Source: Chloroflexota bacterium (GTDB taxonomy: Bacteria > Chloroflexota > Anaerolineae > Anaerolineales > Villigracilaceae). Taken from it: DNA of 38,549 nt. The first letter of the stretch is position 1. The number at the start of each line of letters is the position of its first letter. The translations under genes and the position numbers were made by a program. Below, piece by piece: positions 8,136-15,838 of the stretch. The stretch covers positions 1-38,549 of the forward strand of contig JACRLC010000072.1 of assembly GCA_016235425.1 (NCBI GenBank), given 5' to 3'. The notes under the pieces are model-generated. The model made no database searches. It saw only the letters and a program-made list of their open reading frames with translations, and was not told the DNA's origin.

Positions 8136-8915
8136 TTATGCGTCGTAGTGACGGTCGTTGTTATCCGCTCCGCGCGCGCCATACGAAACCGGGTGATAGG
8201 TTGGCTCAGGCGGGACAAACGATGTTTGTTGCGGCGCGGCAGGCTTTGGCGCAGGGTTGAAGGAACCCGTGTTGACAGGACGATTGAGACTGGATGCAGA
8301 ACGCAGGACAGGCTGGTTGATGGGTTGGTTGATTGGCCGAGGCTGTTGATAGGAAGAGGTGCGCGGCTGGCTTTGATTGCTGTAAGCGCGGTGCTCGTCT
8401 GTGGTGAAGAGACGGTCACCGGCGAGGGAGAAGGTGCCGATGATGAGCACGCGGATCAGCCAGACCATGGCGGCCACGAAGATGGGGACTACTTTGGTGA
8501 GTGTGCCACTGCTCAAGACCGCGTCCGAGCCGAGGCTGTTGTGGCTGACAATGGCGATTGAAACGCCCCACCAAGTGAGGGTGGCGTTGAAGCCCGCGGC
8601 CAGGAGCCACGCACCGAAAAGGTAATACACTTCTGCGGGTTCGTCTCGTCCCTGTTCGGGGGTAAAGATGCGGGCGATACCGGCAAAGTCAATGCCGCAG
8701 AAGGCAATGGCGAGGATGGTGGCCCAGCGGAAACCGGCGAATTTGAGATCACCGAGAACGTCTAACAGCGCGAACTGGGTGGTACTGAAATTGAAGATCT
8801 CAAAAGCGAGCAGGGCACCGATGATCATCAGTCCCCAGGCCGCTCCACGGTTAAATTTACGGTTTTTGAAGAGGGCAGCCAGGCCATCCCCGAGATTACG
8901 ACGGTATGTAGTCAT
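8136..8915 (-). CDS. Membrane protein with disordered tail, possibly damage-regulated
   Basis: A 259-residue protein with four to five membrane segments in the first 170 residues and a Ser/Pro/Asn/Gln-rich, probably disordered cytoplasmic tail. No family is recognised. The start at 8915 is set by AAGGAGG seven bases upstream; the frame extends further to 8963 but that would run through the promoter. The promoter at 8952-8980 carries a GAAC-N4-GTTC palindrome in its spacer, so the gene (and perhaps the TfoX gene behind it) may be under a LexA-like repressor. That is inference. Confidence 0.75.
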   Translation of the reverse strand: MTTYRRNLGDGLAALFKNRKFNRGAAWGLMIIGALLAFEIFNFSTTQFALLDVLGDLKFAGFRWATILAIAFCGIDFAGIARIFTPEQGRDEPAEVYYLFGAWLLAAGFNATLTWWGVSIAIVSHNSLGSDAVLSSGTLTKVVPIFVAAMVWLIRVLIIGTFSLAGDRLFTTDEHRAYSNQSQPRTSSYQQPRPINQPINQPVLRSASSLNRPVNTGSFNPAPKPAAPQQTSFVPPEPTYHPVSYGARGADNNDRHYDA

Positions 8916-8951
8916 TTCGACCTCCTTGTCGAATGGGTGTGGACTGGTTGG

Positions 8952-8980
8952 ATTATAGAACATGTGTTCTAGATCGTCAA
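8952..8980 (-). promoter_or_regulatory. Promoter with SOS-like (Cheo-box type) operator in its spacer
   Basis: On the minus strand, TTGACG (8975-8980) and TATAAT (8952-8957) are separated by exactly 17 bp. The spacer is almost filled by TAGAACATGTGTTCTA (8956-8971), which contains GAAC-N4-GTTC, the half-site pattern of the Gram-positive LexA (Cheo) box. A repressor here would block the promoter directly. Confidence 0.75.
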
Positions 8981-8999
8981 GGTTTTGGATTGCCTTTTT

Positions 9000-9212
9000 T
9001 CATTCCCCAAATTCGCCTGCGCCAGCTGGATTTCCTCCAGTACCTGTTCTCCCGGCATGGCTGTGGGTGAGTGTCGGTTCAGGTGTTGAAGTCAGTGTTG
9101 CAGTAACTGTTGCTGCAGGCAAAGACGTTGCGGTTGGCATTTGGGTGGGGCTGGCGCAGGCGGCCAGAAAAGCGCAAATGAGCAAAAATTGGAATATGGG
9201 TTTTGAGTTCAT
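9000..9212 (-). CDS. Small lipoprotein, possibly truncated
   Basis: A 70-residue product with a clear lipoprotein signal (hydrophobic core FLLICAFL, lipobox LAAC at about 16-19) followed by a Thr/Pro-rich linker like those of other lipoproteins in this window. The ATG has a GGAGG ribosome site. No folded domain follows. After the linker, another frame reads MPGEQVLEEIQLAQANLGNE, which looks more protein-like than the annotated tail and runs into the neighbouring promoter, so this may be the head of a larger, frameshifted lipoprotein. Confidence 0.55.
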   Translation of the reverse strand: MNSKPIFQFLLICAFLAACASPTQMPTATSLPAATVTATLTSTPEPTLTHSHAGRTGTGGNPAGAGEFGE

Positions 9213-9306
9213 GATTTCCTCCAGTTGATTACCTTGTCATAGCGGCGGCCTCAGTCGCTTTTGCCCCATAAAACGCGGCTGAGGCAGTTGTTGCGAAGAT
9301 TCTCGC

Positions 9307-9396
9307 TTATTTAATTCCGAGTTTGGTTCTCACAAAGCGGCGCACGCGTTGCGCGGCGCGTACCTTATCCACCCACTCTTTAGTCAGTTCGTTCAT
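9307..9396 (-). pseudogene. HEPN-domain toxin remnant
   Basis: The ATG at 9396 starts MNELTKEWVDK, a typical opening of the HEPN proteins that pair with MNT nucleotidyltransferases. After 11 residues it continues in Arg-rich sequence unlike HEPN and stops at residue 29, where about 130 residues would be expected. It overlaps the restored end of the nucleotidyltransferase frame (9380) by 17 bp, the usual arrangement for such pairs. The toxin half is clearly lost. Confidence 0.65.
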
Positions 9397-9750
9397 ACAA
9401 AACCTTCCCCTTTGCCGTGATTTCGCGCAGGAACCAATCGCCCAATTTTTTTCGCTTTTCAAGCATGGCGCGCGAATGACGATAATATCAACTTTGAATG
9501 AAAGGTCGGGAAGGGAATCTGCAACTTTCAGGATCGCATCCATTTCCTCCCCTTCCGGCGTGTCCATCACCACGAGCAGATCCACATCGCTCCAGGCCGT
9601 CGGCTTTCCATGCGCGTGCGAGCCGAAGAGGATGATCTGCTTCGGGTCGAAGTTTTGTGCGATGTGCCTGGCAAGCGCGCGGATCGTCTTCGTTGGAATG
9701 CGCTTGCGATTATTGATTGGCTGGACCTGAAATGCTGCTGGTGTTGCCAT
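9380..9750 (-). pseudogene. MNT-type nucleotidyltransferase (antitoxin), frameshifted
   Basis: The first 94 or so residues are a minimal nucleotidyltransferase domain with GSHAHGKPTAWSDVDLLVV (the GSx10DxD motif). Near 9465-9475 the frame shifts: the original frame degenerates after VDIIVIRA, while the next frame resumes exactly as expected with MLEKRKKLGDWFLREIT, ending at 9380. Restoring one base gives a 123-residue protein of normal length. MNT proteins adenylylate (AMPylate) their HEPN partner. The break could be a real mutation, in keeping with loss of the toxin, or a sequencing error. Confidence 0.75.
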
Positions 9751-9751
9751 A

Positions 9752-9770
9752 GTTGAATTATACATTCAAC
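9752..9770. promoter_or_regulatory. Palindrome over -10 box of the nucleotidyltransferase gene
   Basis: GTTGAAT-TATAC-ATTCAAC is a perfect 7+5+7 inverted repeat. On the minus strand its centre includes TATAAT (9757-9762), placed so that transcription would begin at or next to the ATG at 9750, giving a leaderless message. The layout suits self-repression of a toxin-antitoxin operon. Confidence 0.5.
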
Positions 9771-9771
9771 A

Positions 9772-10680
9772 TTATTTCTTTTGCGGCGCGCCCATTTCCT
9801 GTTTTACGGTGTGATAGAGATTCTCCGCTTTCAATTCGCTCAACGCGTAGCATGGCGATTTCAAGTGATTTGCCAGTTGTTGGGCGAGTCCCTGGTCAAA
9901 GGCGGCGTGTTCCATATTGATCACCACACTGCGCGTGTTTTCGTGTGCAATGAGTTCGGCGAAGCGGTAGGATTCTTCCTGAGGGGGGAGCGTGCCAATC
10001 GAAACGTTGCCAGCCCCATCGGTCAGGACAATGAGAAGCGGTTCCACGTCCGGGTGGGTATGCTTCTCGTGAGTCAAAACATCGTGTGCGAGGAAAAGTC
10101 CCGCGGAGAGCGGAGTCTTCCCGCCAACGGGAATATCGGCGAGCGCGCGCTGGGCAAGTTGCACGGAATTGGTGGGGGGGAGGACGAGGGTGGCGCGGTC
10201 CTTTTGGAAGACGATGAGACCGACTCTATCTCGACGTTGGTAGGCATCCGTCAAAAGAGAGAGGATCGCCCCTTTGGTGGCGTTCATGCGCTCGGCCACT
10301 GCCATGGACCACGACGCGTCCACGAGGAAGAGCACAAGATTTGCCACGCGTTTGACGCGGACCTTGCGTTGCAGGTCGCTTCGTTCGATGGCGAAGGCGA
10401 GGCGCTTGCGTTTTTCCCCGCGGCGTTTCTGGAAGGGTGCCGCGGCGCGGAACGTGGCATCGAAGGCGATGTCGTTGAGTTTGTCCCCGGCGGGGCGCGA
10501 TTTGATATAGCGGCCATGTTTGCGTTCAGTTTTCGTCAGTGAACGACGGCCGGCATGTTTGCGGGCTAATTTATCGAGCGGGGTGTTGAGCTTGCGCGGC
10601 TGGAAGGTCTCGCCGGTTTTTATTTTTTGTCCACCTTCCCACCAGTTTGCGTTCGTGCTTGCGAACACATCCTGTTGCAT
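9772..10680 (-). CDS. chlD: Chelatase D-subunit-like VWA domain protein (second half of I-D fusion)
   Basis: 302 residues counted from the internal ATG at 10680. It contains an integrin-type VWA domain with an intact MIDAS motif DASWSM (near 119) and TDGAGN, and an N-terminal basic linker, as in the D subunit of magnesium/cobalt chelatases. The open frame continues upstream of this ATG with NLKLEEESEEGPQQGQPEPMQQ to the run of nine A at 10736-10744, which joins it to the AAA gene by a -1 shift, giving a 685-residue fusion. An independent start is possible but no good ribosome site is seen. No large (CobN/ChlH) subunit is in the window. Confidence 0.85.
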   Translation of the reverse strand: MQQDVFASTNANWWEGGQKIKTGETFQPRKLNTPLDKLARKHAGRRSLTKTERKHGRYIKSRPAGDKLNDIAFDATFRAAAPFQKRRGEKRKRLAFAIERSDLQRKVRVKRVANLVLFLVDASWSMAVAERMNATKGAILSLLTDAYQRRDRVGLIVFQKDRATLVLPPTNSVQLAQRALADIPVGGKTPLSAGLFLAHDVLTHEKHTHPDVEPLLIVLTDGAGNVSIGTLPPQEESYRFAELIAHENTRSVVINMEHAAFDQGLAQQLANHLKSPCYALSELKAENLYHTVKQEMGAPQKK

Positions 10681-10730
10681 GGGTTCAGGCTGGCCCTGTT
10701 GCGGACCTTCCTCCGACTCTTCCTCGAGTT

Positions 10731-11828
10731 TTAAGTTTTTTTTTCCTCGGGCTGGCCCTGTTGGCTCTCGGATTGTTCCTCCGCTTCATTCGGGACCGAT
10801 TGGCCTGCCAACTGCTCGATGCGCTCTTGCAGCTGCTCGGTGGTCATCTCGGCCTGCTGGAAGGGAGTGCGTTTGATGCGATGAGGTAATGCCAGTTCTG
10901 CCGCAAGGGCAATGTCGTGATCGTTGATCTTTGTGCGGCCCTCGAAGGCGGCTTCGGCGCGCGCGGCCTTGAGAATAACAAGGTCGGCGCGGTGGCCGTC
11001 CACGTTGAGGGAGGCGGTCAGCGCGGCGATGGACAGCAGGTCGCGGCTGGTGTGTGTGACCTGGTCAACGAGTTCGCGGGCGCGGGCGATTTGTTGTGAG
11101 AGTTCCTCTTCCTTGGGGAGCCATTTTTTGCGGAAGGCTTCTGAGTCGCGTTCGAACTCCAGATTGCGTTCCATGATCATCACGCGTTCGCGCGCCTCAC
11201 GGATGCCGACGATGTCCATCGAGAGGGCGAAGCGGTCAAGCAGTTGGGGGCGAAGCTCTCCTTCTTCAGGATTCATCGTCCCAACGAGAATGAAGCGGGC
11301 GGGATGAGCAAATGAAATGCCTTCGCGTTCGACGGTGTTTACGCCCATCGCGGCTGAGTCCAGTAGGACGTCCACAACGTGATCGTCGAGCAGATTCACT
11401 TCGTCAATGTAAAGAAGTCCACGATTGGCGGAAGCCAGCACGCCCGGCTCGAAGTGGCGTTCGCCTTTTTGAATGGCTTGTTCGATATCGAGAGTTCCCA
11501 CCACTCGATCTTCGGTGGCAGAGACGGGCAGATTGATAAATGGCGTGGCGCGCTCTGATGTGGGAAGTTTTTTATTGGTTGCGGCGCGTTCCTTGCATTC
11601 GGTGCACCATGTGGCGGGTTTATCGGGATCGCAGCCGAAGCGGCAATCCTGCACGATTTTTACGTGGGGAAGCAATGCGGCCAGCGAACGCGCCGCAGTG
11701 GATTTAGCTGTGCCGCGTTCGCCGCGGATCAATACACCGCCGATACGTGTATCAACGGCATTCAAGATCAAAGCGCGTTTCATGCGCTCTTGTCCAACGA
11801 TGGCAGTGAAGGGATAAATGGCGGGCAT
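10731..11828 (-). CDS. chlI: Chelatase I-subunit-like AAA+ ATPase
   Basis: A 365-residue AAA+ ATPase of the magnesium/cobalt chelatase I class, which uses ATP to drive metal insertion by the large subunit. Walker A is GERGTAKS (36-43), Walker B is LLYIDEVNLL, and sensor segments FILVGTMNPEEGELRPQLLDRF follow. Four cysteines (62, 66, 75, 78) in the N-terminal insertion could bind a metal. The last 15 residues are Gln/Glu-rich and end PEEKKT at a stop right after nine A. Reading slips there would continue into the VWA domain (see 10736-10744). The start follows GGAG. Confidence 0.92.
   Translation of the reverse strand: MPAIYPFTAIVGQERMKRALILNAVDTRIGGVLIRGERGTAKSTAARSLAALLPHVKIVQDCRFGCDPDKPATWCTECKERAATNKKLPTSERATPFINLPVSATEDRVVGTLDIEQAIQKGERHFEPGVLASANRGLLYIDEVNLLDDHVVDVLLDSAAMGVNTVEREGISFAHPARFILVGTMNPEEGELRPQLLDRFALSMDIVGIREARERVMIMERNLEFERDSEAFRKKWLPKEEELSQQIARARELVDQVTHTSRDLLSIAALTASLNVDGHRADLVILKAARAEAAFEGRTKINDHDIALAAELALPHRIKRTPFQQAEMTTEQLQERIEQLAGQSVPNEAEEQSESQQGQPEEKKT
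10736..10744 (-). other. A9 run, candidate -1 frameshift or slippage site
   Basis: In the zero frame the mRNA reads GAG GAA AAA AAA ACU UAA and stops. After a -1 shift on the A run it reads AAC UUA AAA CUC GAG and stays open to 9772. From 11828 to 9772 plus the re-read base is 2058 nt, an exact 686 codons. Programmed frameshifting that makes both the small and medium chelatase subunits from one chlD gene has been reported in bacteria. A sequencing error in the homopolymer would look the same. Confidence 0.6.
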
Positions 11829-12024
11829 ATATACTCCAGTGCGTGATTATACCGCTTTGCGGCACTTTGCACTTCCTCTTCCGTAAATTTCAACTTGATT
11901 TCGTTGGTGACATTTGACTCATGTTGTATTAATGGATCGTGTAATTTGATTGCAGGGTTGGTGATTAAAGATATATTTTTGCGCATTAACGATGTAAATG
12001 TCGTGTATACACATCTCATTAGGG

Positions 12025-12053
12025 TTGTCAACTTCTGCAATGCCCTGTATAAT
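12025..12053 (+). promoter_or_regulatory. Promoter of S1 protein gene
   Basis: TTGTCA (12025-12030) and TATAAT (12048-12053), preceded by an extended TG, are separated by 17 bp. The predicted start, near 12060, gives a leader of about 30 nt before the ATG at 12089. Confidence 0.85.
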
Positions 12054-12088
12054 CCGCCTTACATTTCTTTTAACTGGAGTCACAAGTG

Positions 12089-13345
12089 ATGGATGAGAAT
12101 CAAGCCCTGACCGGGCAGGGGGCCGCCAACGCGAACCCGCAGGGAGACCAGCCCAATAACAACCAGACCATGGAGTCACTGCTCGAAACAGAATCCCTGA
12201 GTGTGGAGCTTCCTCAGGCCGGTGAGATCCGCAAGGGGACAATCGCCAGCATTGGCGCGAACCAGATTCTGGTAAGCATTGGCGCCAAATCGGAGGGCGT
12301 TATTTCGGGCCGCGAGTTGGAACAACTCACGGAGGAAGAGCGCGAAGCTCTTGCGGTTGGTCAGGAAGTAAACGTCTACGTTGTCAATCCCGAAGACGCG
12401 AATGGCAACGTTGTTCTTTCGTTCAAGCGTGCCCAGGAACAGATGTCCTGGGAAAACGTGGAAAAAATGATCGCCGATGAGACCGTGATCGACAGCAAGA
12501 TCATCGGTTTCAACAAAGGCGGTTTGATCGTAGGGGTGGGCGGCTTGCGCGGCTTTGTGCCTGCCTCCCAGATCAGCGCATTTCGCCGCAGTCAGTCCAG
12601 CGGCGATACGCCCGAACAGCGCTGGCAGAAAATGGTCGGCCAGCCGATCTCCGTCCGCATCATCGAAGTGGACCGCGAACGCCGCCGCCTAATCCTTTCA
12701 GAACGCGCCGCAAACACCGAATCGCGCGCCTCCGTCAAAGAGCGCGTTATCAGCGAACTGGAAGAAGGCAAGGTATACACCGGCCGCGTCACCAGCCTCG
12801 CGGACTTTGGCGCATTCGTCAACCTCAACGGCGCAGACGGCCTCGTTCACCTCTCCGAGCTTTCGTGGGACCGACTCCAGCACCCGCGCGAACTGCTCGA
12901 AGTGGGGCAGGAAGTCAAGGTCAAGGTTATCAACATCGACCGCGAAAAGAAGCGCATCGGCCTCTCCATCCGCGCTTTGCAGGATGACCCGTGGAAGACA
13001 CGCGTTGAAAAATTCAGCGTCGGCCAGTTGGTCGAAGGCGTGATCACCCGCCTGACCAAGTTCGGCGCATTTGCCCGCCTCGAAGGCGACATCGAAGGCC
13101 TGATCCACATCTCCGAGATCAGCGAGACCCGCATCGAACATCCAAAGGAGGCTCTCAAGGAAGGCGACGTCAAGACCCTGCGCGTCATCCGCATCGATGC
13201 CGAACAGCATCGCATTGGCCTCAGCCTGCGCAAAGTGGACTCCGCCGCATTCGCAGACAAGGACTTCAAACTGCTCACGCAGGAATACAAAAGCGAGCAG
13301 GACGACGAGACTCCTCCACCACCGCCGGAAGCGGGTGGCGAATAG
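12089..13345 (+). CDS. rpsA: S1 RNA-binding domain protein (ribosomal protein S1-like)
   Basis: A 418-residue protein with four S1/OB repeats (about 45-115, 130-200, 218-290 and 303-375); repeats three and four show the classic GxVTxLxxFGAFVxLxGxxGLVHLSELS pattern. Acidic tails lie at both ends. Four-repeat forms are usual outside Proteobacteria and bind mRNA on the small ribosomal subunit. Start: the ATG at 12089 sits 9 bases from GGAG; an in-frame GTG directly before it is the alternative. A GC hairpin follows the gene. Confidence 0.92.
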   Translation: MDENQALTGQGAANANPQGDQPNNNQTMESLLETESLSVELPQAGEIRKGTIASIGANQILVSIGAKSEGVISGRELEQLTEEEREALAVGQEVNVYVVNPEDANGNVVLSFKRAQEQMSWENVEKMIADETVIDSKIIGFNKGGLIVGVGGLRGFVPASQISAFRRSQSSGDTPEQRWQKMVGQPISVRIIEVDRERRRLILSERAANTESRASVKERVISELEEGKVYTGRVTSLADFGAFVNLNGADGLVHLSELSWDRLQHPRELLEVGQEVKVKVINIDREKKRIGLSIRALQDDPWKTRVEKFSVGQLVEGVITRLTKFGAFARLEGDIEGLIHISEISETRIEHPKEALKEGDVKTLRVIRIDAEQHRIGLSLRKVDSAAFADKDFKLLTQEYKSEQDDETPPPPPEAGGE

Positions 13346-13360
13346 AAAGCCTGAGAATTC

Positions 13361-13385
13361 AGAGCGCACCCCCACGGTGCGCTCT
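13361..13385 (+). terminator. Hairpin after S1 gene
   Basis: AGAGCGCACC and GGTGCGCTCT are perfect 10-bp arms with a 5-nt loop. The T-run is weak (TCTTCC), so termination is likely but may be partial, leaving some read-through into the dipeptidase gene 15 bp on. Confidence 0.65.
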
Positions 13386-13399
13386 TCCATAAATCCCCC

Positions 13400-14491
13400 A
13401 TGCACATCATCGTAGATGCCCATGCCGACCTGGCCTGGAACATGCTCAAGTACGGACGTGATTACACACGTGCCGCCCATGAAACGCGCCAACTCGAAAT
13501 CGGTTCACAGGCCGCCGCGGAAAATGGCGATACCCTGCTTGGCTGGCCGGATTACCAGCGCGCCCGGGTGGCTGTCGTCTTTTCGACTTTATATGCGACT
13601 CCTTTCCGCTGGAAGACGACCGATAACGAACTGCATACCTACAAAACTTTTGACGAAGCCCACCGCCTCTACCGTGACCAGTTGGATGCGTACCACAGAC
13701 TGACAGATTCCCATCCCGATAAATTCCGCCTCCTCCGCTCCCAATCGGACCTGAGCCTGCTTCTCGACGATTGGCATGATCTCCCCGAAAGCTCACATCC
13801 AGTTGGGCTTGTCGTTCTCATGGAAGGCGCGGAAGCCATCCGCGAACTCTCCGAGCTTGAAGAATGGCACGAAAAGGGACTCAGGCTCATCGGTCCCGCG
13901 TGGGTCGGGACGCGTTACAGCGGCGGCTGGCGGGAACCGGGTCCGCTCACAGACGATGGCCGCAAACTGCTCTCGGCCATGTCCGATTTCAACTTCATCC
14001 TCGACCTGAGTCACATGGATGAACCCGCCGCGCTGGAAGCCCTTGACCGATATGAAGGCCCCATCGTTGCCACGCACGGCAATTGCTTATCCCTCGTGCC
14101 GGGTTTTGCCTCGAACCGCCTGTTTTCAGATCGGTTGATCGAGGGCGTGATCGAACGCGATGGGGTGATTGGCGTGGTTCCGTTTAACCCATATTTGAAA
14201 GCGGGCTGGACAACGGCGAAGAGCAGGCGCGAAGAGTTATCCCTGGCTGACCTGGCAAATCACATTGACCACATCTGCCAGATGGCGGGAGATTCGCTTC
14301 ATGCTGGAATTGGCTCCGATTTCGACGGCGGTTTTGGCGTGCAATCGGTCCCGCATGAGATAGACACGGTCGCCGACTTGCAAAATCTGGTATCCTTGCT
14401 TATGGCTCGCGGTTATTCCGATACCGATACAGAGAATATTCTTGGCGGGAATTGGATAACCCGCCTAAAGAGAGAATTGCCTGCATCATGA
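13400..14491 (+). CDS. Membrane dipeptidase (peptidase family M19)
   Basis: A 363-residue zinc dipeptidase of the renal dipeptidase family. Metal ligands are visible: His8 and Asp10 (DAHADLAWN), bridging Glu142 (LMEGAEAI), His205 (LSHMDE) and His226 (ATHGN), with the substrate-side SDFDGG block near 307. It would cleave dipeptides, including ones with a D-residue, and appears cytoplasmic since no signal peptide is present. There is no clear ribosome site before the ATG. Its last codon overlaps the next gene (ATGA). Confidence 0.92.
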   Translation: MHIIVDAHADLAWNMLKYGRDYTRAAHETRQLEIGSQAAAENGDTLLGWPDYQRARVAVVFSTLYATPFRWKTTDNELHTYKTFDEAHRLYRDQLDAYHRLTDSHPDKFRLLRSQSDLSLLLDDWHDLPESSHPVGLVVLMEGAEAIRELSELEEWHEKGLRLIGPAWVGTRYSGGWREPGPLTDDGRKLLSAMSDFNFILDLSHMDEPAALEALDRYEGPIVATHGNCLSLVPGFASNRLFSDRLIEGVIERDGVIGVVPFNPYLKAGWTTAKSRREELSLADLANHIDHICQMAGDSLHAGIGSDFDGGFGVQSVPHEIDTVADLQNLVSLLMARGYSDTDTENILGGNWITRLKRELPAS

Positions 14492-14985
14492 GTCAGAATT
14501 CCGCTTCCAGGCCTTCCCCGGTGGACACTTCGCGCTATGAGAATCCCTCGAAGTTGCGGGTGCGCGTCAGTTTCATTGTTACTTTCATTGGGTTATTTGT
14601 TTTCATTCTCGGCGCGAAACCGAACTGGCTCGGCTGGGACCGAAGCCCCGTGGTCGGCTTTGTGCAGATTTCAGTTTTTCTTGTGGGGCTTGCGTTCATT
14701 TGTCTCGGCGGCTATATCGGATTGGTGACCCTTTGGCGCGGCATGGAACGGACGATTGCCGCGGATATCGGCCTGCGATTGGTCAGCACGGGTTACGTCG
14801 TGGCAGTATTTGCCGGTATGGCCGATGTGTTCGGGATGGGATCACAGTCCCTTCCGCAGGTTCCCTACTTCGGTCCGTGGCAGGCCTTGGGGGTATTGAT
14901 CGGGCAGATGATCATTGCATTGGGATTTCTTCTGCTCATTCCATATCAGTCACCAAAACAAAGTGGGCATAATTCCACAGAATGA
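14488..14985 (+). CDS. Hypothetical four-helix membrane protein
   Basis: A 166-residue protein with a 25-residue polar N-terminus and four membrane segments (about 28-50, 62-85, 98-118 and 132-152). No family is recognised. It starts inside the stop of the dipeptidase gene (ATGA), so the two are translationally coupled. It is the last backbone gene before the AT-rich region. Confidence 0.75.
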   Translation: MSQNSASRPSPVDTSRYENPSKLRVRVSFIVTFIGLFVFILGAKPNWLGWDRSPVVGFVQISVFLVGLAFICLGGYIGLVTLWRGMERTIAADIGLRLVSTGYVVAVFAGMADVFGMGSQSLPQVPYFGPWQALGVLIGQMIIALGFLLLIPYQSPKQSGHNSTE

Positions 14986-15163
14986 GACCATGTTTGGCGC
15001 AGAATGCCCGGATCTCGACAAGTTGCTGATCTGTGGATTGATCTTGACGGATACCATCGCGACAGCAGTGGTGCGAATCTACAATGAAACTGGGTGGGAG
15101 GGGCGTAGGGCATTTACTCTTGGGATGAAGGGCGACGGGAGCGCTGAATTTTATGCGACTCAT
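14936..15163 (-). pseudogene. Possible serine-recombinase N-terminal fragment
   Basis: One minus-strand stretch reads RQDQSTDQQLVEIRAFCAKHGLIL, which resembles the helix after the catalytic Ser in large serine recombinases. The remainder does not match, and the open frame overlaps the end of the membrane-protein gene on the other strand. If genuine it is a short dead fragment at the left edge of the AT-rich island. Weak call. Confidence 0.2.
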
Positions 15164-15415
15164 TGTGGAATCCCCTGTTTCTTTTTGAGCTTAATAACCA
15201 TGCCTACTGCAGAAACAAAGATCCCCATTCCAGCTTTTAGATTTTCTTGAGCTTAAACTGTTACTGCAACATCAAATTCTATTTGTCGTACACTCCTACT
15301 GTGACTAAATCTATCCATTTATAAATCTCCACCAGCAAAGTACGATAAATTTTGTCAGAATTTATGTGTGCTCCATTATCTTTGCATGTTAGAGTATTTT
15401 GTATTTTTTATGTCA
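14986..15415. other. Gene-poor left edge of AT-rich island
   Basis: 430 bp in which base composition falls from GC-rich to AT-rich. Apart from the possible recombinase fragment I find no gene, no clear terminator and no RNA. Two similar words, TTTGAGCTTAA near 15185 and TCTTGAGCTTAA near 15245, hint at a decayed direct repeat. Confidence 0.4.
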
Positions 15416-15838
15416 TTATGATAATTCTTCCATAACTCCGAGAAATCGCTTATCAGTATCCCTCGTATTATTAAATGCAATTCTTAGTCTGAGGGCTTCT
15501 CGAGCAACTTCTCTTTCATCAGGTTCAAGAATGTCAGCCATATGAGCAAGTGACTCCAATGCCCTAAGGACATCCCCGGGTCTCTTAGAACCGAGATCTC
15601 GCAGTGCAACTGCCCATTCAGTTCTGATTATTGCATGTGGGTCATCAATGCGATGGATTTTTCTCAATCGACGATGGCTAATTGACTGAAGGATCATCCT
15701 TTCGGCCTTATGAAGTGATTTTGTTTTATCAATAGCAGTAACAATAAATGATGCAACAATAGAACTAATTACTCCTATGGCAAATCCCCAGAACTGACTT
15801 AATAGGAACACACCTACAGCTTTTATGAGTTGAATCAT
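15416..15838 (-). CDS. Small membrane-anchored protein of the kinase/receiver operon
   Basis: A 140-residue protein: one or two N-terminal membrane segments (about 5-35), then a charged helical domain rich in Arg/Glu with EWAVALRDLGSKRPGDVLRALESLA. No family is recognised. It starts 4 bp inside the end of the receiver gene (ATGA overlap) and so belongs to the kinase-receiver operon. It is AT-rich like its neighbours. It may be the output or membrane tether of the pathway; this is a guess from position. Confidence 0.65.
   Translation of the reverse strand: MIQLIKAVGVFLLSQFWGFAIGVISSIVASFIVTAIDKTKSLHKAERMILQSISHRRLRKIHRIDDPHAIIRTEWAVALRDLGSKRPGDVLRALESLAHMADILEPDEREVAREALRLRIAFNNTRDTDKRFLGVMEELS

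Noticed and set aside
9248-9285. Hairpin GCCTCAGTCGC / GCGGCTGAGGC as a terminator
   Set aside because: The arms pair with one wobble, but the loop is 16 nt and no T-run follows on either strand, so it is not listed as a terminator.
9781-10542. 253-codon plus-strand frame opposite the VWA gene
   Set aside because: Mirror of a GC-rich coding strand; the minus-strand gene has an intact MIDAS motif and better context.
11780-12040. 86-codon minus-strand frame upstream of the chelatase ATPase gene
   Set aside because: It overlaps the start of the ATPase in another frame, carries no domain and covers the S1 promoter region.
12698-13492. 264-codon minus-strand frame opposite the S1 gene
   Set aside because: The S1 repeats, promoter and ribosome site support only the plus strand.
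14915-15250. 111-codon plus-strand frame after the small membrane protein gene
   Set aside because: It overlaps a real gene in another frame, has no ribosome site and shows no recognisable protein features.
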